From: an uncultured Balneola sp. | Lineage (GTDB): Bacteria > Bacteroidota > Rhodothermia > Balneolales > Balneolaceae | Direction: 5' to 3' | Length of the DNA: 64,000 bases | Assembly (NCBI GenBank): GCA_913058495.1 | Contig: CAJXQC010000001.1 | Coordinates: forward strand, 186,779 to 250,778 | Shown: piece after piece, positions 23,404 to 32,693 of the stretch | Numbering within the stretch: position 1 is the stretch's first letter | How the letters are laid out: every line of letters begins with the position of its first letter | Translations under genes and position numbers: made by a program | The notes under the pieces: generated by a model | The model's database searches: none | Told to the model about the DNA's origin: nothing | What the model saw: the letters and a program-made list of their open reading frames with translations, nothing else

Positions 23404-25191
23404 TTAATATTCTAACTCTGCACCAAACCGTTCTACCAAACTACGAACCATCGGATCTTTTTGTTGAATCTCCTTAAATCGTTCGTAAGGGTTTCGAGCT
23501 TTTGTTTGTTTAATCTTCTGTGACACTTCTACATTAAAACGAAGTGACACTCCAATACATTCCTGCAATTTTCCTGCCAATTCTTTGGCCTGTTCGTCCA
23601 ACATGGTCTTTGCTAACTGATTGTCACATTCTAATGACAATTCAGTCCCTTTCAGTTTTACAGGCAGGGCGCGTTCGGTTTGCATCTTTAAAATAGAAGA
23701 CACAGATCCATTCAAAGAATCAATAAACTCCGGCCATGCACTTTTTATGTCTTCGATCTGTAAATTCTTAGCTTCTTGAGAGTGTTGAGGCGTAGTTTCA
23801 ACTTTAATTTCGGTTTTAACTTGCTCTTTGCTCGCTTCATTTACTTGTGAAAACCTAGTTTTTAAAGCGGGTGTTCCGATATCAAATTCGTCATCAACTT
23901 CTTTTGTCGCTTCCGGTTCTTTTTCAGAAGATGGCAGTTCTTCTTCAACTATTGTTGAAGACTCTTCAGTAGATGGAACCAGATTCTCTTTTTCGGGTTC
24001 AGTAGCAGAGTCTACATTCTTTTTTTCCTGAACATCAGGTTTAGATTCAGGAGAAGAGAGGGGAGCTAAGTTTTTAGAGTTTTTTTTTACTTCCTCAAGA
24101 TCGGACAATAGTTTAGCGAGATTCTCAGAGCGTTCCATGTGAATGAGTTTGAGTAGTGTAATCTCAAACTGAATTCTTGGTTGATTCGCATCTTTGATCT
24201 TGATCTGTGCTTCAGAAACAATATGAAGCATTCGCATAAGGTCGTCGCGAGAAAAATCAGGAGCAGATTCTTTGTATTTAGCTTTTGTGTCTTCGGAAGC
24301 CTCAACCATATACAGCTGTTTGCTATGGTGAGCTATATACAAATTTCGTAAGTGCTCAGTAAGTCCAATCAGAAATTCCTGAATATCATACCCTTCCTGG
24401 AGCAGTGTATTAATCAGTTCCAGGCCTTTATCAGCATCATGCGTTTTAACGCAGTCCATAAACTGAAACAAGCGATCTGTTCCTACGACATTCAGTGCTT
24501 GGAGCAACTCATTGTGTGTGATGGAATCTCCACAAAAAGCTATTGCCTGATCCATCAAACCAAGAGCGTCACGAAGAGCTCCATCCGCTTTTTTAGCAAT
24601 TACATGAAGCGACTCGTCGTCTATAGAAATATTTTCGTCTTTCGAAATTTTTCTGAGTCTTCGAACGATCTCATCAACAGCTATGCGCTTAAAGTCGAAC
24701 CGTTGAACACGAGAAAGTATCGTAGGGAGAACTTTGTGTGGTTCTGTAGTAGCAAAAATAAAAATAGCATGCTCGGGCGGTTCTTCAAGTGTCTTTAAAA
24801 GCGCATTAAATGCAGCTTTTGAAAGCATATGAACCTCATCCACAATAAAAACTTTGTAGCGACCATTTTGAGGTGGGATCCGAACGGTTTCTCTTAAATG
24901 ATGAACATCGTCCACTTTGTTGTTTGAGGCGGCATCCATCTCAACCACATTCAGTGTTTGGTTAAGAGATTCCCCATCAACACTATTATCAATTTCATTT
25001 ATGGTTCTGGCAAGAACACGAGCCATCGTTGTTTTTCCAACTCCACGCGGACCGCAGAACATATAAGCATGGGATAAACGATTTTGTTTGATGGCGTTCA
25101 TCAAGGTAGAGCTTACATGATCCTGAGAAACAATATCCTCAAAGTTTTGCGGGCGATATTTTCTGGTAAGAGCGCGGTAGTTTTCTGACAT
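23404..25191 (-). CDS. dnaX: DNA polymerase III subunit tau/gamma
   Basis: AAA+ clamp-loader subunit, 595 residues. Walker A is GPRGVGKTT; VFIVDEVHMLSKAAFNALLKTLEEPP is the Walker B region; sensor motifs follow (IFATTEPHKVLPTILSRVQRF, split by helices). The region between ARTIN and NVVEMDAASNN is only about 19 residues and has no cysteines, so the usual C4 zinc knuckle is missing. Residues 370-470 form a Ser/Glu/Lys-rich linker before the tau-specific C-terminal domain. At codon 368 an A9 run (24088-24080) offers a slippage site: one extra A gives TAA two codons later, one fewer A gives TAG five codons later. Confidence 0.96.
   Translation of the reverse strand: MSENYRALTRKYRPQNFEDIVSQDHVSSTLMNAIKQNRLSHAYMFCGPRGVGKTTMARVLARTINEIDNSVDGESLNQTLNVVEMDAASNNKVDDVHHLRETVRIPPQNGRYKVFIVDEVHMLSKAAFNALLKTLEEPPEHAIFIFATTEPHKVLPTILSRVQRFDFKRIAVDEIVRRLRKISKDENISIDDESLHVIAKKADGALRDALGLMDQAIAFCGDSITHNELLQALNVVGTDRLFQFMDCVKTHDADKGLELINTLLQEGYDIQEFLIGLTEHLRNLYIAHHSKQLYMVEASEDTKAKYKESAPDFSRDDLMRMLHIVSEAQIKIKDANQPRIQFEITLLKLIHMERSENLAKLLSDLEEVKKNSKNLAPLSSPESKPDVQEKKNVDSATEPEKENLVPSTEESSTIVEEELPSSEKEPEATKEVDDEFDIGTPALKTRFSQVNEASKEQVKTEIKVETTPQHSQEAKNLQIEDIKSAWPEFIDSLNGSVSSILKMQTERALPVKLKGTELSLECDNQLAKTMLDEQAKELAGKLQECIGVSLRFNVEVSQKIKQTKARNPYERFKEIQQKDPMVRSLVERFGAELEY
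24080..24088 (-). promoter_or_regulatory. A9 slippery run in dnaX (candidate gamma-generating site)
   Basis: On the coding strand GTAAAAAAAAACTC, nine adenines starting in codon 368. In the zero frame it reads V-K-K-N-S. With ten A the frame becomes CTC-TAA; with eight A it becomes ACT-CTA-AAA-ACT-TAG. Both shifts stop within a few codons after domain III. E. coli dnaX uses ribosomal frameshifting on A6G, and Thermus dnaX uses transcriptional slippage on A9. Confidence 0.6.
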
Positions 25192-25384
25192 TACTTAAGC
25201 TGATTTTGCTATCAATTGGAATGTACAAAAAGAAGAGAAGAATTGGAGAAAGGATATGGAATTAAAATTTAGAATTATGAGAGTTGGGGTAGATCATTTT
25301 GCTTTAATGAAGTAATATTATAAAATCTGTAATCCTTACAGCATAGATCGCACTTTCCCAGTATACTTCACGTTAACTTAACCG

Positions 25385-27076
25385 ATGAAAAAAGCCTTCT
25401 ACATATCAGTCATATTCAGTGTTTCTCTTTCGATTGCTGTCGATGCTCAAACACAGTCAAAGTCCCAGATAAATGGAACAATTACTTATGTACAGGGATT
25501 GGAAGCGTTTGAAAATCAAGAATACGAAAGATCTGTCGAGCTATTAATTGAAGCCGAGAAACAACTTGGTGGTACAGCCGGAGTTAATTATGCCATTTCT
25601 GACGCTTATTTTGTAATGGAAGACCTTCCAAGCGCTGCGCTATACGGAAAACGGGCAGTTGAGCTAGCCCCGGAAAATAAATGGTACAGATTTAAACTAG
25701 CGCAGATTTACAGAAGTGCAGGAGAAAATACAGCAACCTTAGAAGAGCTGAATACATTATTGGAGTTTTACCCTAATGACTACGATGCATTATTTATGCT
25801 TGCGGATACTTACAAAGACTATGGAGAATATCTGAAAAGCAATCAGATTCTGGATCGTGCATTAAAACTAACGGGGCCGAATCGGTCAATCTATCTATTG
25901 AAGTACAGAAATTTTGAATCTTTGGGAGTAAGAGATTCTGCAATTACGCAACTTGAATTGCTACGAGAAGTTGACCCGGACAATTTAAATACACTTAATC
26001 TTTTAAGTGAATACTACTCAAGAACAGGGAAAGATGAGAACGCTAAAAAAGTTCTCACCGAAGCATTAACACGAAATGCCAGAGATCCCCAGTCTTTAAT
26101 GAATCTTGCAGGAATATTTATTGAAGATCAAAAGTGGGACAGTGCAGGAGCTTTGATCAGGACTTTTTTGAATGACAAGATTATTTTACCCGAAGAAAAA
26201 CTGGGAGTAGCCCAATTTCTATATACTAAACAGCAAGAAAGCCCACTTAACGAACAGCTTAAAAAGGAAACAGGTTGGGCCTTGGACGCTTTTACAGAAT
26301 CGTCTTCAGAATATGGCCCGGCATTTACATTGGCAGGCCAATACTATTCTCAAATTGGAGAAACAGAAAAGGCTATAGAAAAGTTGGAAAAAGGGAACGA
26401 GTTACTTCCTCAGGATGATATTGCATGGAGATTGAGACTGCAGTTGTTGCTTGCGGAAAATAGATTGGACGAAGCAGTAAAGGTAGGGAAGGAAGCAGAT
26501 GAAAATGTACCGGATGATTCGTTTATACAGTTTTTCTTAGGCTCTGCTTATATGTTAAGTGATGAAAATGAAGAGGCTGTAATTTGGCTGGAAAGAGCTT
26601 CTAGAGCGCCTGCAAGAAAGCCCTTCAAATCTGTAGTGTACTCAACGCTAGGCGACGCACAAAGCAATTTGGGAAACAGTGAAGAAGCTGACAGAGTATA
26701 CGAACTGGCTTTGAGGTATGATCCTGAGAACCATAATGCAATGAACAATTATGCTTATAATCTTTCTGTTCGGGGAGAGAATCTGGAAAAAGCTCAGGAA
26801 TTAGCATTAAAAGCAATGGAGTTAGAGCCAGAGAATGCTGCCTATTTAGATACAATGGGTTGGATTTTTTATAAAATGGGTGAGTTTGAAAAAGCCAAAA
26901 GATTTATTAAAGCATCTATTGATCTGAATGCTGATGAAGCAAGCGCTGAAGTTTTGGAACATTTAGGTGATGTTTATGATAAGCTTAATAATATTGATGA
27001 AGCTAAAAAGTGGTGGAAAAAAGCACTGGAAAAAGATCCATCTTTGACCTATCTCCAAGAAAAAATTCAAGAGTGA
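25385..27076 (+). CDS. Secreted TPR-repeat protein
   Basis: 563 residues. Signal peptide 1-22 (ending AVDAQ), then tetratricopeptide repeats along nearly the whole length; clear units include DYDALFMLADTYKDYGEYLK, NHNAMNNYAYNLSVRGENLE and AAYLDTMGWIFYKMGEFEKA. Such proteins scaffold complexes in the periplasm or at the outer membrane. It heads an operon with a DUF4292 lipoprotein (4-base overlap) and an EnvC-like protein, an order recurrent in this phylum and pointing to a cell-wall or outer-membrane role. Confidence 0.88.
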   Translation: MKKAFYISVIFSVSLSIAVDAQTQSKSQINGTITYVQGLEAFENQEYERSVELLIEAEKQLGGTAGVNYAISDAYFVMEDLPSAALYGKRAVELAPENKWYRFKLAQIYRSAGENTATLEELNTLLEFYPNDYDALFMLADTYKDYGEYLKSNQILDRALKLTGPNRSIYLLKYRNFESLGVRDSAITQLELLREVDPDNLNTLNLLSEYYSRTGKDENAKKVLTEALTRNARDPQSLMNLAGIFIEDQKWDSAGALIRTFLNDKIILPEEKLGVAQFLYTKQQESPLNEQLKKETGWALDAFTESSSEYGPAFTLAGQYYSQIGETEKAIEKLEKGNELLPQDDIAWRLRLQLLLAENRLDEAVKVGKEADENVPDDSFIQFFLGSAYMLSDENEEAVIWLERASRAPARKPFKSVVYSTLGDAQSNLGNSEEADRVYELALRYDPENHNAMNNYAYNLSVRGENLEKAQELALKAMELEPENAAYLDTMGWIFYKMGEFEKAKRFIKASIDLNADEASAEVLEHLGDVYDKLNNIDEAKKWWKKALEKDPSLTYLQEKIQE

Positions 27077-27831
27077 AATTGATACCAACAAAATATTTGT
27101 TAACAGCTATAATACTGCTGTTTATTTCGTGTACATCTACAAGGACGGTTACAACAGATGAAGAGTTGTATGAAGTAAAAATCCCATTAAATGGAATTAT
27201 AGAAAGCATACCAAACTATTCAGGAGAGCTTACCTCAGTAAAAGGAAAAGGCAGGGCTTTGGTAAGTGAACCGGGTAACAGTGATCGAATTACCATCGAT
27301 TTTGAGACAGATACCTTGTTAAGTTTACTTACTTTCAAAAACAGGATCGGAATTACCGGAGGGAGCATGCTGGTAGATAGAGACTCCATCCTTATTTATA
27401 ATAAGATTGATAAATATGCTCAGAAAGTATCCGTGCAGGATGGCAGAATGACAAACCTTAATGAGTTGGCCTCAGTAAATTTGTTAGATCTGATGAATTT
27501 TAAAATTGAAATTGAGGATGTCGAAAAGATTCTGCAGTCTGATACTGAATATATTTTAGGGTTCTATAACAAGGGAATCGCTCGTATCAATAAAAAGACA
27601 GGAACCGTTAGCTATGTAGAACAGGCGAGATCATCAGGGCTTCCATATTCATCCTTAACTTATGAAAATTATGGTGAAATTGACGGCTACACTTTGCCAA
27701 GAAAAATTACCATATTAAGCGCAGACAGAAATTCACAGGTAGTTTTTCAGGTTCGTACTCTGGAAGTAAATCCATCTAAATTAGATCTTAACATTGATAT
27801 TCCTGATGATATAGTCATTGAACGCTTATGA
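27073..27831 (+). CDS. DUF4292 lipoprotein
   Basis: 252 residues from GTG 27073, which overlaps the TPR gene stop (GTGA). A longer frame reaches back to 27010, but only the GTG start puts the signal sequence first: VKLIPTKYLLTAIILLFISC, with a lipobox Cys at residue 20. The rest is strand-rich (LLSLLTFKNRIGITGGSMLV, RINKKTGTVSYV), resembling LolA/LolB-like or VioE-type curved sheets. DUF4292 proteins have no proven function. Stop overlaps the next start by 4 bases (ATGA). Confidence 0.85.
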   Translation: MKLIPTKYLLTAIILLFISCTSTRTVTTDEELYEVKIPLNGIIESIPNYSGELTSVKGKGRALVSEPGNSDRITIDFETDTLLSLLTFKNRIGITGGSMLVDRDSILIYNKIDKYAQKVSVQDGRMTNLNELASVNLLDLMNFKIEIEDVEKILQSDTEYILGFYNKGIARINKKTGTVSYVEQARSSGLPYSSLTYENYGEIDGYTLPRKITILSADRNSQVVFQVRTLEVNPSKLDLNIDIPDDIVIERL

Positions 27832-29138
27832 GATCAAGAATTTTAATACTGATACTTTTATTTCTTACAACAGGAGCAATTTCTGTTTCAGCGCAGACGT
27901 ATGATGAAAAGAGAAAAGAAATTCTGAGTAAACAGAATAACACCAGAGCAGAGATCAATGTGCTGGATGCACGTATTAAGTCCTATCAAAAAAGAGTAGC
28001 CGAAGCCGAGGCAAAGTTCAATCAATCGTATAAACAATATGAGAGTTTAAATGGACTGATTGCTTTACAGGACGATAAAATCGAAAGTCTGACCAAAGAA
28101 CAACAGCAAATTCAGGAAGAAATAAACTTAACTGAGCAGGAAATCGGAATCCGCCAGAAAGAATTAAAAGTGCTGATAGATAATTATAAAAAAATATTAC
28201 TATTCGCTTATAAGAACAGCAGATCTTCAAACCTGGAGTTGTTGCTTACATCCGGTTCTTTTAATCAGATGCTGATCAGGGCCCAATATCTTAAAAAGTT
28301 CGAGGAACAAAAGGCTAAACAAGCAGAGCAAATAAGAAGAAGGAAAAACGAGCTTGATCAAATTCAAATAGATCTTCGGCAAAGTCTTAACAGGAATCAG
28401 GTTGTTCTTCAGGAAATACAGAGCGAAAAAGAAATACTTAATGGTCAGCGTTCTCAGCAAAAACAAACAGTGGAAACTATTCGAAGTCAGCGTTCAGATT
28501 TAGTTGCTGAATTAACAAAGAGCAGGGAGCAGAAAGAAGCGCTTCAAAATGCATTTACAGATTTGATTGCAGAAGCTGAGAGAATTCAGGAGCTGGAGAA
28601 TGAGCGCTTAATAAAATTAGCCAGAGCCAGAGAAATTGCAGATGAAAATCTCAGAAACAGAGAAGTGGCTAAATACTCTAAATCCTTAGTTCGGGATGCT
28701 GCCGTGAGCAATGAAATGTTGTTAGATAATGAGCGTGTATTTGCGGCTTCAAAGGGTGTTCTGCCATGGCCTGTGAATAGTAAAACGGTATCAAAGAACT
28801 TTGGAAGAACCAGAAACCCGGTTTACGGAACGGTTACGGAATATCTGGGAATCAATATTGTGACAGATCCGGCTGCTTCAGTTAAGGTAGTTTCCGACGG
28901 ATATGTTTCTCAAATATCACCGATCAGTGGGTTTGGAGATGTAGTATTTGTTAAGCACGGCTCTTATTACACCGCTTATGGAAATCTCAGCAGAATAGAC
29001 GTACAAAAAAATCAGGTGTTGAATGCAGGAGATAGAATAGGGCTCTCAGGTGTTGCTCAGTCTCCGTTAGGAGAAAACCTGTTGTTCGTGGTTCGTCATA
29101 AAGATTATCAAAATCCATTAAACTGGCTGCAAAAATAG
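27828..29138 (+). CDS. EnvC-like murein hydrolase activator (degenerate M23/LytM domain)
   Basis: 436 residues. Signal peptide 1-23, then about 240 residues of coiled coil (heptads such as EKRKEILSKQNNTRAEINVL and KELKVLIDNYKKILLF), then a C-terminal LytM domain starting around WPVNSKTVSKNFG. The catalytic zinc ligands are lost: the usual HxGxD strand reads TEYLGINIV, and the HxH strand reads YYTAYGNL. This makes it an activator like EnvC rather than a peptidase. It probably controls amidases at division. It overlaps the DUF4292 gene by 4 bases. Confidence 0.9.
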   Translation: MRSRILILILLFLTTGAISVSAQTYDEKRKEILSKQNNTRAEINVLDARIKSYQKRVAEAEAKFNQSYKQYESLNGLIALQDDKIESLTKEQQQIQEEINLTEQEIGIRQKELKVLIDNYKKILLFAYKNSRSSNLELLLTSGSFNQMLIRAQYLKKFEEQKAKQAEQIRRRKNELDQIQIDLRQSLNRNQVVLQEIQSEKEILNGQRSQQKQTVETIRSQRSDLVAELTKSREQKEALQNAFTDLIAEAERIQELENERLIKLARAREIADENLRNREVAKYSKSLVRDAAVSNEMLLDNERVFAASKGVLPWPVNSKTVSKNFGRTRNPVYGTVTEYLGINIVTDPAASVKVVSDGYVSQISPISGFGDVVFVKHGSYYTAYGNLSRIDVQKNQVLNAGDRIGLSGVAQSPLGENLLFVVRHKDYQNPLNWLQK

Positions 29139-29198
29139 ATTTTTCGTACAATATTCTGTACTCTCTTTTTTTAAGAATAGTTAAACAAACAACAGGCT

Positions 29199-29669
29199 TT
29201 GAATAACCTCCCCCGACTTATATTTTACTTAACTGGAATACTTATTATCTCCGGAGCTTTTACGCTGATAACTTCCGATCTGCTAACTAAAGTGAACGAT
29301 GGAACAACTTTAGGAACGATTCTGTTTTTCTTTTTTGGATTGATCTACATGAATATGGTTACCATCACCAGCAGAAGATTTATGAGACGTTTGGAAGGCC
29401 CGACAGTGGCACCTTATGTATTTGCGATCTTTACTTTAATACCTCCTGCTGTTTGGGTAAATATTTATCAGGATGGAACTGCAACTTCGCCCGCAATTTA
29501 TGTGCCTATGCTTTTAGTGGCAGTTGGTACAGGTGCATTTTTTGGGCATCGTATGGGGCTAAAGGCACAAATCAAATTTCAGGAAAACCTAAAAGCCTAC
29601 TTTGAACAAGACAAACGCTTACATAGCGATCCTCCTCAAGAAGAGGACGAAAATTCAACTAAAAACTAA
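29199..29669 (+). CDS. Hypothetical four-segment membrane protein
   Basis: 156 residues. Start is TTG 29199; an ATG start at 29352 would remove the first membrane segment. Four hydrophobic segments lie at about residues 5-25, 35-55, 72-92 and 103-120. A charged cytoplasmic tail follows, with a run of Asp/Glu (DPPQEEDEN). No named family recognised. It lies between the envC-like gene and an M28 peptidase, 5 bases before the latter. Confidence 0.6.
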   Translation: MNNLPRLIFYLTGILIISGAFTLITSDLLTKVNDGTTLGTILFFFFGLIYMNMVTITSRRFMRRLEGPTVAPYVFAIFTLIPPAVWVNIYQDGTATSPAIYVPMLLVAVGTGAFFGHRMGLKAQIKFQENLKAYFEQDKRLHSDPPQEEDENSTKN

Positions 29670-29674
29670 CTTTT

Positions 29675-31048
29675 ATGAAATTACTTAAATCGTTGACTTT
29701 ATTTTGCATAGTATTCTTCTTTTCTGCGGACTTTGCAATTTCTCAAACGATAACTCCTGAAGAGCTTCATAAGATCGGGACAGCTCCATCAGCGGAACGT
29801 ATCGAAAGGGATATTCAAACGCTGGTTGATTTTGGTACCAGACATACGCTTTCTGATACTGTTTCAAGTAAAAGGGGTATTGGCGCAGCACGAAGATGGA
29901 TCAAGGCTGAGTTTGAACGAATTTCAGAAGACTGTGGCGGTTGTCTGGAAGTCTTTTATGTGAGTGACGTGATTTCCGGCCAAAGAAGAATTCCTGATCC
30001 TGTTAATATTGTGAACGTTGTAGCGATACAGAGAGGAGCCGCAGATCCAAATCGATTTGTAATGATGAGTGGCGATATTGACTCCAGAGTTTCAGATCCG
30101 CTGGATGGAGTTTCAGATTCTCCGGGTGCAAATGACAATGCCTCAGGAATGGCTGGAGTAATTGAGTCGGCTCGAGTATTAACTAAGTATGAGTTTCCTG
30201 GTTCAATAATGTATGTAGGCTTGTCGGGAGAGGAACAAGGACTTTTCGGTGGGCAGATTTTAGCGGATCATGCACTTGAAAAAGGCTGGAGAATTAAAGC
30301 CGTTCTTAACAATGATATGATCGGAAACATCAAAGGAATTAACGGAGTGATCAATAACACCACGGCTCGTGTATTTTCGGAAGGAACACGAGCTGTTGAA
30401 ACAGAACAAGAGGCCAGAGTTCGAAGGTTTACCGGTGGTGAAGTAGATTCCCCTTCAAGAAATGTTGCCCGTTATGTAGATAAAATGGCAGACATGTATA
30501 TCCCGAATTTAGATGTAATGATGATCTACCGATTGGATCGTTTTGGAAGAGGAGGGCACCATCGTCCGTTTAATGCTGTTGGATTTCCGGGAGTTAGAAT
30601 CATGGAAACCAATGAAAACTATGTAATGCAACATCAAGACATAAGAACTGAGGATGGAATTAAGTACGGCGACACCATTGATGGTGTAGATTTCGATTAC
30701 GCGGCTAAACTAACCGGGTTAAATGCAGTAACGATGGCAAGTATGGCTTGGGCACCAAACCCTCCGGTTAATGTTCAGATTCAGGGAGCAGTAAGGCCGA
30801 GTACAACGCTCGAATGGAATGCGCTGAGTCCCGAACAAAATCCACAATTAGCGGGATATAAGATTTATTGGAGACTTACAGATTCCAACCAATGGGAAAA
30901 AAGTGTATTTGTTCCGGCCGGTTCTACAGAGCATACACTCGAAAATGTTGTTATTGATAACTACTTATTCGGAGTAGCTTCTGTTTCCAAAGAAGGATTT
31001 GAAAGTCCGGTTGTATTTCCCGGTGCGGCAGGCTCTTTTGGGGAATAA
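29675..31048 (+). CDS. Secreted M28-family peptidase with C-terminal fibronectin-like domain
   Basis: 457 residues. Signal peptide 1-23 (ending AISQ). M28 core: MSGDIDSR replaces the usual GHxDS, then SPGANDNASGMAG, the catalytic/zinc-binding GEEQGLFGG, DMIGNIKG, and a late His in VMQHQDIRTEDG. The first zinc ligand is Asp rather than His. Residues 365-457 form a fibronectin type III-like domain (LEWNALSPEQNPQLAGYKIYW split around its core). It is likely secreted or surface-exposed and cleaves N-terminal residues from peptides, if the site is active. Confidence 0.88.
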   Translation: MKLLKSLTLFCIVFFFSADFAISQTITPEELHKIGTAPSAERIERDIQTLVDFGTRHTLSDTVSSKRGIGAARRWIKAEFERISEDCGGCLEVFYVSDVISGQRRIPDPVNIVNVVAIQRGAADPNRFVMMSGDIDSRVSDPLDGVSDSPGANDNASGMAGVIESARVLTKYEFPGSIMYVGLSGEEQGLFGGQILADHALEKGWRIKAVLNNDMIGNIKGINGVINNTTARVFSEGTRAVETEQEARVRRFTGGEVDSPSRNVARYVDKMADMYIPNLDVMMIYRLDRFGRGGHHRPFNAVGFPGVRIMETNENYVMQHQDIRTEDGIKYGDTIDGVDFDYAAKLTGLNAVTMASMAWAPNPPVNVQIQGAVRPSTTLEWNALSPEQNPQLAGYKIYWRLTDSNQWEKSVFVPAGSTEHTLENVVIDNYLFGVASVSKEGFESPVVFPGAAGSFGE

Positions 31049-31052
31049 TTGA

Positions 31053-31124
31053 AATTAAGAATGCAACAATATTCAATGATCAATGTTGAGTGATCAAACA
31101 TTGATCATTGAATAATTCTTAATT
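31053..31124. repeat. Gene-less copy of the palindromic element that frames the S23 gene
   Basis: Inner stem: ATTCAATGATCAATGTT (31071-31087) pairs perfectly with 31097-31113 around a 9-base loop. Outer stem: AATTAAGAAT (31053-31062) pairs with ATTCTTAATT (31115-31124). The right arm 31099-31124 is the exact reverse complement of 8806-8831. It lies between convergent M28 and Ppx/GppA genes and could serve both as terminator. Its outer arm supplies the Asn-TAA end of the Ppx/GppA gene, as at radC. Confidence 0.85.
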
Positions 31125-32693
31125 GACAACTGAAAAGCTAATCTTCTTTCCGGTTACTTCTCTTAATAAGTGTGCTTTTCTCTGAGCGCCCCAAATTTCC
31201 AGTTGAGGGTCTGACTGTACTTTTATTTTGAAAGTGATCTCTTTGTCAGTAGAGTCAATGTCTAATTCCTGAACATTCTGATAGTGACTCCGGTCAAGCC
31301 CGTCAGCAACTCTTAAAATACCTGAAAGGTTCTTAATTCTTTTACGGACAGCCGGTGCAAGTTTCCAGTATTCTCCATGTCGCTTTTTAGGAGTGGACCG
31401 ACGATGATACCTTGCTACATTTGCAATAACTTCAATTTCTTCTTCACGAAAGCCTTTGAGTGTTGAATTTCTGATAATATATAGCGCGTGTTTATGATGT
31501 TTTGAATGCGAAATATAGTAACCGATATCATGGAGATAGCTCGCGTATTCGAGCAGTTCTTTATCAGGTGTTTCCAGTTTTAGCTCATCTTTTAATACAT
31601 CAAATATTTTCAAAGCCATATTAGCGACGTGTGTTGAATGAGCTTCATGCCAATCGCATTTTCTCAGCAGTTCAAACACGCTTCTACGCCTAGGGTCAGA
31701 CATGGATCCGGACCATGGTAACCCGATCATATCTTTTTTCAGGTATCGAATTATTATGCCTTCTCTTAATGCCTGAGTAGAAATTTTAACCTTCTTAATT
31801 CCGTACTCCCGAAGAAGATAATTAACCAGAACTACTCCGGTGTTGATAAAATCTATACGCTTGGCGTCTAAGCCTTTTATTTTTTTTCGTTCGGTTCGGT
31901 TCAGTTTGATGAAATCCTTATAAAAAGAGAAAAAATCTTTGGCAGTATATTCCATTTCATTGAGAGTAACATCTACAGGAAGGCCTTTTCGGGCGGCGAT
32001 CATGGCTGCAATATTTTGCATGGTTCCGGATGAACCAATGATCATGTTTGTCCTGTTTGTTCGGAGAGCATTGGCCAGCTGTGAAGTCTGTTCCCGATAA
32101 TGAGTTTCCAGTTTCTCGATTTCTGTGTCAGTTATGGGATCGGATGGCTTAAAAATATCCGTCATTCTGGATACACCGATTTTTTTGCTTGTCAGAAAGT
32201 GGAATTCTTTAGCATTTCCCAGAATAAACTCAACGCTACCACCTCCGATATCAACCATCAAAACGGGATTGTTTCCAAGACGAACTCCGTGCTGAACCGC
32301 ATAACCAATCAATTCAGCTTCTACTGATCCCGGAATAGCATTTATTTTTATATCATAACGATCGATACTGTCCTGAATAAATTCTCCGCCATTTTCTGAT
32401 TCCCGTATGGCGCTGGTGGCATAGGCTAGAATATGTTCAACGTTATGGCTGTCACAAAGTACTTTGATGTTTTTGAGAGCTTTCATGCCTCTTGAATACG
32501 CTCCTTCAGCTAAGCGTGTACCCAACCCGCCTTTTGCAAGCTGTACCATTTCTTTAAAATCTTCGATCTTTCTGAAGCTACCGTCTGAATACAAGTCTAC
32601 GATAACGGCATGGAAGGAGTTAGTTCCCAGATCAATTGCAGCCAATCGTTTAATAGGAACGGTAGTGTTGTTATTTTGTCCGCTTATAATCAA
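31119..32693 (-). CDS. Ppx/GppA phosphatase with HD-like C-terminal domain
   Basis: 524 residues. The N-terminal actin-like domains carry AIDLGTNSFHAVIVD, the phosphate-binding GGGSVEFILG (after LMVDI), and IGSSGTMQNIAAMIA. The C-terminal third has an HD-like domain with HSTHVANMALKIFDVL and YLHDIGYYISHSKHHKHA. Such enzymes degrade polyphosphate or remove the 5' phosphate of pppGpp; the two activities cannot be told apart from sequence alone. Start ATG (complement of 32691-32693). Confidence 0.9.
   Translation of the reverse strand: MIISGQNNNTTVPIKRLAAIDLGTNSFHAVIVDLYSDGSFRKIEDFKEMVQLAKGGLGTRLAEGAYSRGMKALKNIKVLCDSHNVEHILAYATSAIRESENGGEFIQDSIDRYDIKINAIPGSVEAELIGYAVQHGVRLGNNPVLMVDIGGGSVEFILGNAKEFHFLTSKKIGVSRMTDIFKPSDPITDTEIEKLETHYREQTSQLANALRTNRTNMIIGSSGTMQNIAAMIAARKGLPVDVTLNEMEYTAKDFFSFYKDFIKLNRTERKKIKGLDAKRIDFINTGVVLVNYLLREYGIKKVKISTQALREGIIIRYLKKDMIGLPWSGSMSDPRRRSVFELLRKCDWHEAHSTHVANMALKIFDVLKDELKLETPDKELLEYASYLHDIGYYISHSKHHKHALYIIRNSTLKGFREEEIEVIANVARYHRRSTPKKRHGEYWKLAPAVRKRIKNLSGILRVADGLDRSHYQNVQELDIDSTDKEITFKIKVQSDPQLEIWGAQRKAHLLREVTGKKISFSVVN

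Noticed and set aside
31053-31124. Plain bidirectional terminator only
   Set aside because: It may end both transcripts, but the 26-base identity with the arm at 8806-8831 cannot be explained by terminator function alone.
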